Shown here: in pieces, positions 23,151-30,147 of the stretch
Layout: every line of letters begins with the position of its first letter
Position numbering within the stretch: the first letter of the stretch is position 1
Assembly: GCA_028710685.1 (NCBI GenBank)
Contig: JAQTTQ010000001.1
Span: forward strand, 80,946-115,255
From: Candidatus Omnitrophota bacterium
GTDB taxonomy: Bacteria; Omnitrophota; Gorgyraeia; Gygaellales; Profunditerraquicolaceae
Reading direction: 5' to 3'
DNA length: 34,310 bases
Translations under genes and position numbers: made by a program
Notes under the pieces: model-generated
Told to the model about the DNA's origin: nothing
Database searches by the model: none
The model's input: the letters and a program-made list of their open reading frames with translations, nothing else

Positions 23151-24446
23151 ATGGATTTTCAGAGGACTATTGCTAAAGAAATCAGTTTTAGCGGTACAGG
23201 CCTGCATACCGGCAATAAAAGCAATGTTACCTTAAGGCCGGCGGATATCGATACCGGGATTGTTTTTGTGCGTTGCGACTTACCGGGCAGCCCTAGGGTT
23301 AAAGCCGCTATCAGCTCGCTCTCCACTGTTGGGAAAACCCCTCGCAGAACCACAATCGAATTCCAAGGCGCCCAGGTACAGACCATAGAGCATTTTATGG
23401 CTGCCCTCTCGGGCTCGGGTATAGATAACCTGGAGATTGAGTTGGATAATAATGAAATGCCCGGATTAGACGGCAGCAGCCTTAAATACCTTGATATCCT
23501 TAGTCAGGCCGGTATCAAAGAGCAGGATAAGGGCCGGAATTATTTCTCCCTAAAAGAGCAGATCCGTATAGAAGAGGGCGGGGCTTCTATTATGGCCTTG
23601 CCTTGCGATGATTTTAAGATATCTTATACCCTGGACTATAACCTTGTTGAGCATAGGACGGAGTTTATAGAATTAAACTTTTCCGCCCCTGAAGTATTTA
23701 AGCAGGAGATTGCTCCTGCCCGGACATTCTGCCTTGAGAGCGAGGCGAAAGAGCTTCAGCGGCAGGGTTTGGGGCTCGGGGCTAATTATGAAAATACGCT
23801 GGTATTGACCAGGGATGGTACCGTGATTAATAATACAGTCCGGTTTTGCGATGAGTTTGTGCGGCATAAGATTCTTGATTTGATGGGGGATTTAAATCTT
23901 TTAGGTTTTAGCCTCAAGGCTCATATTATAGCTTTGAAGAGCGGGCATTCGCTAAATCTTAAATTGGTAAATGCGATCATTAAGCAGAGGGAGAAATATT
24001 CTATGAAAAAAGAAGGTGGTATTCTAGAGGTGGCTGACATTATGAAAATCCTTCCGCATCGCGAGCCTTTTCTTTTTGTGGATAGGATTATAAAGCTTGA
24101 ATACGGCAAGCACGCTACGGGCATTAAGAATGTAACTATTAATGACTATTTTTTTAAAGGGCACTTCCCGGGCCACCCGGTTATGCCGGGGGTTATTATT
24201 ATAGAGGCTATGGCTCAGGTTGGCGGGGTAATGATGCTTGCCCCTGAAGAAAACAGAGGTAAATTGGCTTTTTTTATGGCGATAAATAACGTTAAATTCC
24301 GCAAGCCTGTTGTACCCGGAGATCAGCTCATTCTTGAGGTTGAGGCAGTAAAGGTTAAGTCTAAGACCGGTCAGGTGCGCGGAAGGGCCTTAGTTGAAGG
24401 TAAGGTAGTGGCAGAGGCAGACCTTATGTTCGCTTTAGTTGAATAA
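23151..24446 (+). CDS. lpxC/fabZ: LpxC-FabZ fusion: UDP-3-O-acyl-GlcNAc deacetylase / 3-hydroxyacyl-ACP dehydratase
   Basis: 431 residues holding two complete enzymes. LpxC (about 1-280) has FSGTGLHTG, the zinc ligand His of IEHFMAAL (about residue 81), and the HKILD motif with the other His and Asp ligands (about 239 and 243). FabZ (about 290-431) has ILPHREPFLFVDRI and GHFPGHPVMPGVIIIEAMAQVGG with the catalytic His and Glu. LpxC commits UDP-GlcNAc to lipid A; FabZ acts in fatty acid elongation, so the fusion links the two pathways' balance in one polypeptide. Such fusions are known in Bacteroidota and some other phyla. Two ATGs are adjacent; the AAAGGA at 23141-23146 fits 23151 better than 23148. 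Confidence 0.95.
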   Translation: MDFQRTIAKEISFSGTGLHTGNKSNVTLRPADIDTGIVFVRCDLPGSPRVKAAISSLSTVGKTPRRTTIEFQGAQVQTIEHFMAALSGSGIDNLEIELDNNEMPGLDGSSLKYLDILSQAGIKEQDKGRNYFSLKEQIRIEEGGASIMALPCDDFKISYTLDYNLVEHRTEFIELNFSAPEVFKQEIAPARTFCLESEAKELQRQGLGLGANYENTLVLTRDGTVINNTVRFCDEFVRHKILDLMGDLNLLGFSLKAHIIALKSGHSLNLKLVNAIIKQREKYSMKKEGGILEVADIMKILPHREPFLFVDRIIKLEYGKHATGIKNVTINDYFFKGHFPGHPVMPGVIIIEAMAQVGGVMMLAPEENRGKLAFFMAINNVKFRKPVVPGDQLILEVEAVKVKSKTGQVRGRALVEGKVVAEADLMFALVE

Positions 24447-24448
24447 AA

Positions 24449-25237
24449 ATGCAAATACATCAAAGCGCGATTGTTTCCAGTAAAGCTAAGATAGCCGATA
24501 ATGTAAGTATCGGACCCTATAGCATCATTAATGACGAGGTTGTTATAGGCTCCGGGACAAAAATCGGCAGCCATTGCATAATTGAGGGCAACACCCTGAT
24601 TGGAGAAGGCTGTGAGATATTTACCGGAGCCTGTATTGGATCCCGCCCGCAGGATTTAAAATATAAAGGCGAAAAGGTATTTTTAGAGATTGGCGATAAT
24701 AATATTGTCCGTGAATATTGCACTTTTAACCCGGGGACGGGAGACGGAGGCAAGACTAGGATTGGGTCCCAGAATCTATTCATGGCTTATTCTCACGTTG
24801 CGCACGACTGCAGCGTAGGGAATAATTGTGTTTTTGCTAATAATGCCACGCTTGCCGGGCATGTTATAGTTGAGGATCTGGCAGTTATCGGCGGTTTAGT
24901 TGCTATACACCAGTTTGTCCGGGTGGGTAAGCTTTCTATAATAGGAGGCTGCTCTAAGGTTGTTCAGGATATTCCTCCATTTTCTACCTGCGACGGGCAT
25001 CCTGCGCTTGTATACGGCCTTAATCTGATCGGATTAAGGCGCCACAAGGTTTCCCGCGAAGCTATTAAAGAGCTTGACCGTGCCTACAGAATATTTTTTA
25101 ACTCCGGTTTTACCCCTAAGCACGCCTTAGAAGAATTAGGCGCAGGGAAGGCTGATTCTGCGGAAGTTAGTTATCTTATCGATTTTGCCAGAGGCTCCAG
25201 CCGCGGCTTAAGCAAATCTTGTAGAGTAGAAAAATAG
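24449..25237 (+). CDS. lpxA: UDP-N-acetylglucosamine acyltransferase
   Basis: 262 residues, the normal length. The N-terminal left-handed beta-helix (QIHQSAIVSSKAKIADNVSIGPYSII and further hexapeptide repeats) contains MAYSHVAHDCSVGNNCVFAN, where the His of AHDC fits the catalytic base. The helical C-terminal domain begins near residue 190 (LNLIGLRRHKVSREAIKELDRAYRIFF). It performs the first, reversible step of lipid A synthesis. The start lies 2 bases after the lpxC/fabZ stop, with no separate Shine-Dalgarno, so it is probably translated by coupling. Confidence 0.95.
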   Translation: MQIHQSAIVSSKAKIADNVSIGPYSIINDEVVIGSGTKIGSHCIIEGNTLIGEGCEIFTGACIGSRPQDLKYKGEKVFLEIGDNNIVREYCTFNPGTGDGGKTRIGSQNLFMAYSHVAHDCSVGNNCVFANNATLAGHVIVEDLAVIGGLVAIHQFVRVGKLSIIGGCSKVVQDIPPFSTCDGHPALVYGLNLIGLRRHKVSREAIKELDRAYRIFFNSGFTPKHALEELGAGKADSAEVSYLIDFARGSSRGLSKSCRVEK

Positions 25238-25240
25238 CCC

Positions 25241-26044
25241 ATGGAAAGAATAGGTTTGATTGCCGGTAACAGGAAATTTCCTTTACTCTTTTGTGAAGGG
25301 GCGAGGAAAAGCGGTTTTTATATTGTGGCTGTTGCCATTAAGGGAGAGACTTCCCGGAGGATAAATAGCCTGGCAGATAAAGTCTTCTGGCTCAAGCTTT
25401 CTGATTTTAGCCGTATTTTCGGTATATTCAAGAATGAATCTATCAAGCGTGTTGTTATGGCCGGGCAGGTTAGCCCTTATCGCCTCTTTAGCAAGGAGGT
25501 GGTTAATAACCCGGATATAAACCAGATTTTATCCAGCATCAGAAATAAAAAGGCGGATACGATATTTGGCGCAATTGCTGACAGGCTCAAGGATGCCGGG
25601 TTAGATTTGATTGATTCCACAATTTTTGTGAAAGATTACATCCCTGGTAAGGGGGTGCTTACTGCTCAACAGCCCGATGCCCAGCTTCTGGATGATATTA
25701 ACTTTGGCCTGGGATTGGCAAGATCAATAGGTGCTTTGGATATCGGCCAGACAGTAGCAGTAAGGGATAAAGCTATAGTTGCGGTTGAGGCCTTGGAGGG
25801 GACAGATAACCTTATCTTAAGGGCAGGCAGGCTTGTTGGCGGAGGTATTACGGTAGTGAAGGTAGCTAAGCCGAATCAGGATATGCGTTTTGATATCCCG
25901 GTAATAGGGCTAAAAACTATAAAACGCCTCATTATGGCTGGGGCAAAATGCCTTGCTTTTGAAGCAGATAAGACGCTTTTTATTGATCGGGAAGCCTCTA
26001 TTAGATTAGCCGGGAAAAAGGGGATTGTGGTAGTAGCGGTATAG
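25241..26044 (+). CDS. lpxI: UDP-2,3-diacylglucosamine pyrophosphatase LpxI (DUF1009)
   Basis: 267 residues. The N-terminal domain has RIGLIAGNRKFPLLFCEGARKSGF and RVVMAGQVSPYRLF. The C-terminal catalytic domain has VKDYIPGKGVLTAQQPDAQLLDDINFGLGLARSIGALDIGQTVAVRDKAIVAVEALEGTDNLILRAG, typical of LpxI. It hydrolyses UDP-diacylglucosamine to lipid X, replacing the unrelated LpxH of enterobacteria. It ends the bamA-to-lpxI block. lpxB and lpxK are not in the window. Confidence 0.92.
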   Translation: MERIGLIAGNRKFPLLFCEGARKSGFYIVAVAIKGETSRRINSLADKVFWLKLSDFSRIFGIFKNESIKRVVMAGQVSPYRLFSKEVVNNPDINQILSSIRNKKADTIFGAIADRLKDAGLDLIDSTIFVKDYIPGKGVLTAQQPDAQLLDDINFGLGLARSIGALDIGQTVAVRDKAIVAVEALEGTDNLILRAGRLVGGGITVVKVAKPNQDMRFDIPVIGLKTIKRLIMAGAKCLAFEADKTLFIDREASIRLAGKKGIVVVAV

Positions 26045-26054
26045 AATAAACCCC

Positions 26055-26082
26055 TTGACAGGCTTTTGGGCGGTGATATAAA
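26055..26082 (+). promoter_or_regulatory. Strong promoter of the CBM48 protein gene
   Basis: Perfect -35 TTGACA (26055-26060), a 16-base spacer, and -10 TATAAA (26077-26082) preceded by TG at 26074-26075 (extended -10). It lies just after the lpxI stop and gives the following small gene its own transcript with a leader of about 60 bases. Confidence 0.75.
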
Positions 26083-26147
26083 TATATATAACAATACCCG
26101 GCCTTAACTGATAGGCCGGTATGCACTTACTGTGCAAGGAGGGAGAC

Positions 26148-26423
26148 ATGCCAAGAATAATTGGGTCAAAGCCGGTTGAGTTCAAGCTTTATGCGCCAGC
26201 TGCTAAAAAGGTGACAGTAGCCGGAAGTTTCAATAAATGGGATATTAAAAAGGTTCCTGGTAAAAAAGATTCCAAGGGTAACTGGATAGTGAAAACTACC
26301 CTTAAGCCCGGAAGATATGAGTATAAATTCTTCGTGGACGGTTCTTGGCAGAATGACGCTAATTGTACTGCATGTGTACCCAATTCTTTTGGTACGCACA
26401 ACTGTGTAATAGAGGTCAAATAA
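26148..26423 (+). CDS. Stand-alone glycogen-binding domain protein (CBM48/AMPK-beta type)
   Basis: 91 residues consisting of one carbohydrate-binding module: VEFKLYAPAAKKVTVAGSFNKWDIKKV, then GNWIVKTTLKPGRYEYKFFVDGSWQNDANC. The Trp and Phe residues in these segments are the usual glucan-stacking positions of CBM48/AMPK glycogen-binding domains. There is no catalytic domain, so it is not a branching enzyme or isoamylase. Two Cys in CTAC and one near the C-terminus are unusual. I start at ATG 26148 because GGAGG at 26138-26142 is well placed; the earlier start at 26121 has no support. It has its own promoter and is followed by a strong hairpin, so it is monocistronic. It may tether something to storage glucan (inference). 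Confidence 0.8.
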   Translation: MPRIIGSKPVEFKLYAPAAKKVTVAGSFNKWDIKKVPGKKDSKGNWIVKTTLKPGRYEYKFFVDGSWQNDANCTACVPNSFGTHNCVIEVK

Positions 26424-26449
26424 TCTATTCTATTTAGTTCTAGTAATTA

Positions 26450-26475
26450 AGGGCGCTATTTTTTTATAGCGCCCT
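26450..26475 (+). terminator. Strong hairpin, probable terminator
   Basis: AGGGCGCTAT (26450-26459) and ATAGCGCCCT (26466-26475) form a perfect 10-bp stem with a six-T loop. It lies 27 bases after the CBM48 gene. The T-run after the stem is poor (AACGTTTTA), so it may be a partly leaky terminator or a processing site protecting the short mRNA. Confidence 0.65.
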
Positions 26476-26489
26476 AACGTTTTATCATT

Positions 26490-27209
26490 ATGCAGTACCT
26501 TTACGGACCTATAAAATCACGCAGGCTGGGAGTATCATTAGGGATAAATCTCACCCTTCCTAAGACATGCAGCTTTGACTGTCTTTATTGCCAAATCGGT
26601 AAGACCGGTAACCTCACTCTCTCAAGATCAGAGTATGTTAAGATCAGCCAGATAATTGAAGAGCTAAAAGAGTGGATTGATAACGGCAAGAACGACTTAT
26701 CCTGCCTGGATTATATTACTTTATCCGGTTCCGGTGAGCCAATGTTAAATAGCGGGATCGGTGAACTTATTGCTTATCTTAAGGGGCTCTCTAATGCTAA
26801 AATAGCGCTGATAACAAATGCCTCTCTTTTATACGAGGCGTCATTGCGTAAGGAAATATCTAAAGCAGATTTAATCGTTCCGTCTTTGGATGCGGTAACC
26901 CAGGAATTATTCGTTAAAATTGACCGCCCGCATAAAGGATTAAGGATTGAGGATATTATTGAGGGGCTCATTTCTTTAAGGAGGGAGTTTAAGGGGAAAA
27001 TTTGGCTTGAGGTTATGTTGGTTAAGGGAGTGAATGACGATATACGCCACATAAGAAAATTGAAGGAAGTTATAGAGAGGATAAATCCTGACAAGATCCA
27101 GCTTAATTCGCCTGTGCGTACTGCCAGTGAGGCGGGTATTCTCTCTGTTTCCAGGCCTAAGCTTAAGAAGATAGCGAATATTTTAGGAGAAAAGGCAGAG
27201 ATAGTTTAA
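26490..27209 (+). CDS. Radical SAM protein (COG0731-like)
   Basis: 239 residues. The radical SAM cluster motif CxxxCxxC is C27, C31 and C34 in TCSFDCLYCQIG. TLSGSGEPML gives the SAM-binding GGE-type strand, and VMLVKGVNDD lies further down the barrel. It opens with YGPIKSRRLGVSLGINLTLPKTC, as in the COG0731 family related to wyosine-forming enzymes and to activase-like proteins. There is no C-terminal SPASM domain. The substrate is unknown. The gene has no Shine-Dalgarno and begins 14 bases after the hairpin. A tRNA-Arg gene follows its stop directly, but whether it modifies tRNA is not shown. Confidence 0.82.
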   Translation: MQYLYGPIKSRRLGVSLGINLTLPKTCSFDCLYCQIGKTGNLTLSRSEYVKISQIIEELKEWIDNGKNDLSCLDYITLSGSGEPMLNSGIGELIAYLKGLSNAKIALITNASLLYEASLRKEISKADLIVPSLDAVTQELFVKIDRPHKGLRIEDIIEGLISLRREFKGKIWLEVMLVKGVNDDIRHIRKLKEVIERINPDKIQLNSPVRTASEAGILSVSRPKLKKIANILGEKAEIV

Positions 27210-27210
27210 A

Positions 27211-27282
27211 GCGCCCATCGCCCAATGGATAGGGCACCAGTCTTCGGAACTGGCCTTGGTGGTTCGACTCCACCTGGGCGCA
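27211..27282 (+). tRNA. tRNA-Arg (anticodon TCG)
   Basis: Acceptor GCGCCCA (27211-27217) with TGGGCGC (27275-27281), a D arm, anticodon stem CCAGT/ACTGG with loop CTTCGGA (anticodon TCG), T arm GGTGG-TTCGACT-CCACC, and discriminator A. CCA is not encoded. It follows the radical SAM gene by 1 base, so it is probably cut from a longer transcript. Confidence 0.95.
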
Positions 27283-27290
27283 AATAGCAT

Positions 27291-27749
27291 ATGATAAAAT
27301 TAAATATTAAACGGATAATTGCCAAAGAAGCCTTAGTTATCTTAGGGATAACAGTTTGTTTATATATACTGATACATTTTTTCCTTCAGAATGTCCCTAT
27401 AGCCTTGCCAAGATATAAATTAGATTTTGCCAATGGAGAGACACATAGCCTTGATATAATTCCGCAGATTCGCAGTTACTCTGACTACCGGCAATTTCTT
27501 GAGACGGCATATAATCCTCCCCCTAAGGTGGTTGAGAAGCGCGTAAAAGAATTTGTAAAGGTGCTGAATATTAGGTCCCAATTAAGGGGTACCAGGTTAA
27601 TAAATTCAAGGCAGGTTTATTTCTCAAGATTATACAGCCGCTTTATAGGCGTGGGATTTATTGTGAAGCTCATTTTTGTTTATTTATTCTTATTGCTCAT
27701 TCGTTTTATGGTTTGGGCGCTGAGAGTATTGTTAAGGCCGTCTTTATAA
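27291..27749 (+). CDS. Unknown membrane protein with two membrane segments
   Basis: 152 residues, family not recognised. There are two clear membrane helices: residues about 12-32 (ALVILGITVCLYILIHFFL) and 120-145 (GVGFIVKLIFVYLFLLLIRFMVWAL). Between them lies a basic, soluble stretch of about 85 residues (with PPPKVVEKRVKEFVKVLNIRSQLRG), probably outside the inner membrane if the N-terminus is inside. No Shine-Dalgarno is visible, and it begins 8 bases after tRNA-Arg. The coding character is plausible (typical codon use, hydrophobic helices at both ends), but no function can be given. Confidence 0.6.
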   Translation: MIKLNIKRIIAKEALVILGITVCLYILIHFFLQNVPIALPRYKLDFANGETHSLDIIPQIRSYSDYRQFLETAYNPPPKVVEKRVKEFVKVLNIRSQLRGTRLINSRQVYFSRLYSRFIGVGFIVKLIFVYLFLLLIRFMVWALRVLLRPSL

Positions 27750-27783
27750 TTTAAAGGGTTTTACTGAGTTTGCGGGGAATTTT

Positions 27784-28089
27784 ATGAAAAGACTATTTTT
27801 GTTGGCAGGATTTCTATTGTTTATCTTTCAACAAGGTTTCGGTAATTCTGAAGGCTTTAAATCATCTGAGGACTTCAGTTCTTCAGAAAGCTTTGTTTCT
27901 TCCGAAGACTTTAGTCCCTCCGAGAAATTTAATTCTTCCGAGAGCTTTGTTTCTTCTGAGGACTTCAGTTCTTCAGAAAGCTTTGTTTCTTCCGAAGACT
28001 TTAGCTGTACCGAAGATTTTGGCTCAAGCGAATCCTTTAACTCCTCTGAGGATTTTAGTTCTTCCGAGAGTTTTAAAGGCGCGGATTAA
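27784..28089 (+). CDS. Secreted acidic hexapeptide-repeat protein, unknown
   Basis: 101 residues. A signal peptide (KRLFLLAGFLLFIFQQGFG) is followed by thirteen back-to-back six-residue repeats covering residues 21-98 (bases 27844-28077), then GAD. The consensus is S-S-E-(D/S)-F-x; Glu at position 3 and Phe at position 5 are kept in all thirteen, and Ser at position 2 in twelve. Types SSEDFS and SSESF(V/N/K) tend to alternate, giving a 12-residue super-repeat. The mature part is strongly acidic (about 20 Asp/Glu against 3 Lys) and has one Cys (CTEDFG). Codons for the same residues vary between repeats, which suggests selection on the protein. A regular solenoid or surface/biofilm or metal-binding role is possible, but none is shown. 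Confidence 0.7.
   Translation: MKRLFLLAGFLLFIFQQGFGNSEGFKSSEDFSSSESFVSSEDFSPSEKFNSSESFVSSEDFSSSESFVSSEDFSCTEDFGSSESFNSSEDFSSSESFKGAD
27844..28077 (+). repeat. Thirteen tandem 18-base repeats encoding S-S-E-x-F-x
   Basis: In-frame 18-base units with variable third positions. Superimposed on these is a longer duplication: bases 27865-27914 and 27955-28004 are identical over 50 bases at a distance of 90 (five units), which points to a more recent tandem duplication. Confidence 0.85.
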
Positions 28090-28101
28090 TTCATTATTTT
28101 C

Positions 28102-28130
28102 TTGCTTTACTTTTTTATATAAGCTATACT
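28102..28130 (+). promoter_or_regulatory. Probable promoter of tRNA-Lys
   Basis: -35-like TTGCTT (28102-28107), a 17-base spacer, and -10 TATACT (28125-28130). The transcript would begin near 28137, about 19 bases before the tRNA. The -35 is weak; the -10 matches five of six. Confidence 0.5.
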
Positions 28131-28155
28131 TTTACTGCACTTTTGTTAATTCTTA

Positions 28156-28228
28156 GGGCCATTAGCTCAATTGGCAGAGCAGGACACTCTTAATGTCAAG
28201 GTCGTAGGTTCGACTCCTACATGGCCCA
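28156..28228 (+). tRNA. tRNA-Lys (anticodon CTT)
   Basis: Acceptor GGGCCAT/ATGGCCC (28156-28162, 28221-28227), D arm GCTC-AATTGGCA-GAGC, anticodon stem GGACA/TGTCA with loop CTCTTAA (anticodon CTT), T arm GTAGG-TTCGACT-CCTAC, and discriminator A without encoded CCA. The first pair of the anticodon stem (27-43) is a G-A mismatch; the other four pair. Confidence 0.92.
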
Positions 28229-28269
28229 ATATATTTAATTCCATTCTTATCCCAGTGTAATTCCCCGTT

Positions 28270-28689
28270 ATGACGATAAAATATGAGATCATTGATCATA
28301 CCGCAGATATCGGCTTAAAGATTATCGGCAGTGATCTTAAGGAGTTGTTTGAAAATTCCGGTTTAAGCCTTTTTCAGATCTCATCCCGCAAGCAATTCAC
28401 TAAAGACAAGAAGCACATCTCTGTGGTTATAAAACAAAAATCAGAAAATATCGAGGAGCTCTTTATAAATTGGTTAAATGAGCTTCTTTCTTTATCTGCC
28501 GCAAGGGAGTTGATTTTTCACCATATTAAGGTCAATAAAATTAATGAAACCGGTCTAGAGGCAATTTGCCAGGGAAGCAGTATTAATAATTACAAGGTTA
28601 ATATTGAGATCAAGGCCGCAACTTACCATAATCTCAGTATAAAAAATAATGAGAAGGGTTGGGAAGCCAGGGTGATATTAGATGTCTGA
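28270..28689 (+). CDS. Archease, RtcB activator
   Basis: 139 residues, the normal archease length. YEIIDHTADIGLKIIGSDLKELFENSGLSLFQI is the family's N-terminal signature with the Asp residues that bind metal, IEELFINWLNELLSL matches the central helix, and VEIKAATYHNLSI-like NIEIKAATYHNLSIKN matches the end. Archease speeds GMP loading of the RNA ligase RtcB, which is encoded by the next gene with an 8-base overlap. There is no Shine-Dalgarno. TGTAAT at 28256-28261 lies 8 bases before the ATG and could drive a leaderless transcript, but no good -35 is seen. Confidence 0.9.
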   Translation: MTIKYEIIDHTADIGLKIIGSDLKELFENSGLSLFQISSRKQFTKDKKHISVVIKQKSENIEELFINWLNELLSLSAARELIFHHIKVNKINETGLEAICQGSSINNYKVNIEIKAATYHNLSIKNNEKGWEARVILDV

Positions 28690-30133
28690 TGTTTTAAGGT
28701 TGGAAAAGATCGATGATTTCCGTTGGCGCATACCTATGGATTATAAGCCCGGAATGCGTGTGCCGGGGGTAATCTATGCTGATGAAAGGCTTTTAAGGGA
28801 TATAAGGGAGGATAAGGCTTTAGAGCAGGTGGCTAATGTCGCATTCTTGCCCGGGATTGTAAATGCCTCACTTGCTATGCCGGATATCCATTGGGGTTAT
28901 GGTTTCCCTATCGGAGGCGTAGCGGTAACTGATCCTGCAAAAGGCGGCGTTATTTCTCCCGCGGGAGTGGGTTTTGATATAAATTGCGGAGTACGTATGC
29001 TAAGAACCGATCTTGCTTATGAAGATATAAAGCATAAGCTTAAAGACCTGGTTTATGCTTTGTTTTCCGGGATTCCCTCAGGCGTTGGTTCAAAAGGAGA
29101 TATAAGGGTCGGCCTAAAAGAAGAAGAAGAAATTTTGGTTAAGGGGGCAAGATGGGCGGTTGAGAAAGGTTTCGGCACACAGGATGATTTGGATTGTACC
29201 GAAGAAAACGGAGCTATGCAGGGCGCAGACCCAGCGGCAGTATCCTCCCGGGCATACCAAAGGGGGAGGGCCCAGTCAGGGACACTGGGCAGCGGAAATC
29301 ATTTTCTGGAGATTCAGGTAATTGATAAGCTTTATGATCTTAAAATATGCGACGCGCTTAATTTGAACCAAGGGCAGATTACCCTAATGATTCATTCCGG
29401 CTCAAGGGGGTTAGGTTATCAGGTTTGCGAAGATTATACGCGCAGCATGGTCCAATGCCTTAAGAAGTACGATATTAATATTCCTGACCGCCAGTTAGCC
29501 TGTGCGCCGGTTAACTCTGACGAGGGAATGGCCTATTTATCCGCAATGAAGTGCGCGGCCAACTATGCCTGGGCAAATAGGCAATGCCTTATGCATCTTA
29601 CCCGTAATATTTTTGAGAAAGTTTTGAATTCTTCATGGCAGAAGATGGGTATGTCTCTGATTTACGATGTAGCGCACAATATCGCGAAAATAGAAAGGCA
29701 TATAGTCGATGGAGAAAACAGGGAGCTTTGCGTACACAGGAAGGGTGCAACCCGGGCCATACCTGCAGGGCATTTGGATTTACCGCAAAAATATATGGGC
29801 ATAGGCCAACCCGTAATAATCCCCGGAGATATGGGTAGAAATTCCTATCTTTTAGCTGCAGATGAGAGCGCGGAAGAGACTTTTTTCTCTTGCTGCCATG
29901 GGGCGGGCCGCCTTAAGTCACGCAGTGTTGCCTCGCGTACAATCAACGCAGATACTTTGTTGAAAGAATTGGAATCTCAGGGTATAATAGTAAAAGCCTC
30001 AGGCCAATCAACTATAGCGGAAGAGGCTCCGCAAGCCTATAAAGATGTAAATGATGTGGTTAAGGTGGTGCATAGTGCTCGTATTGCCAGGCGCGTTTGC
30101 AGGATGCGGCCGTTAGGGGTTATTAAAGGCTAA
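28682..30133 (+). CDS. rtcB: RNA-splicing ligase RtcB
   Basis: 483 residues, full length. RtcB joins RNA 2',3'-cyclic phosphate ends to 5'-OH ends using GTP and manganese. Metal-site motifs are seen in order: GVGFDINCGVRML (Asp and Cys ligands, about residues 98-110), GTLGSGNHFLE, LMIHSGSRGLG, and YDVAHNIAKIE. The His that takes GMP is H406 in SCCHGAGR, close to H404 of the Pyrococcus enzyme. None of the five tRNA genes here has an intron, so repair of cleaved RNA is more likely than tRNA splicing (inference). It is coupled to the archease gene and followed 14 bases later by serS. Confidence 0.96.
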   Translation: MSDVLRLEKIDDFRWRIPMDYKPGMRVPGVIYADERLLRDIREDKALEQVANVAFLPGIVNASLAMPDIHWGYGFPIGGVAVTDPAKGGVISPAGVGFDINCGVRMLRTDLAYEDIKHKLKDLVYALFSGIPSGVGSKGDIRVGLKEEEEILVKGARWAVEKGFGTQDDLDCTEENGAMQGADPAAVSSRAYQRGRAQSGTLGSGNHFLEIQVIDKLYDLKICDALNLNQGQITLMIHSGSRGLGYQVCEDYTRSMVQCLKKYDINIPDRQLACAPVNSDEGMAYLSAMKCAANYAWANRQCLMHLTRNIFEKVLNSSWQKMGMSLIYDVAHNIAKIERHIVDGENRELCVHRKGATRAIPAGHLDLPQKYMGIGQPVIIPGDMGRNSYLLAADESAEETFFSCCHGAGRLKSRSVASRTINADTLLKELESQGIIVKASGQSTIAEEAPQAYKDVNDVVKVVHSARIARRVCRMRPLGVIKG

Positions 30134-30147
30134 GAGGAAGGTGGAAT

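Noticed and set aside
27844-28077. CRISPR-like or non-coding tandem repeat
   Set aside because: Units are 18 bases without spacers, stay in frame, vary mostly at third codon positions and follow a signal peptide, so they are coding.
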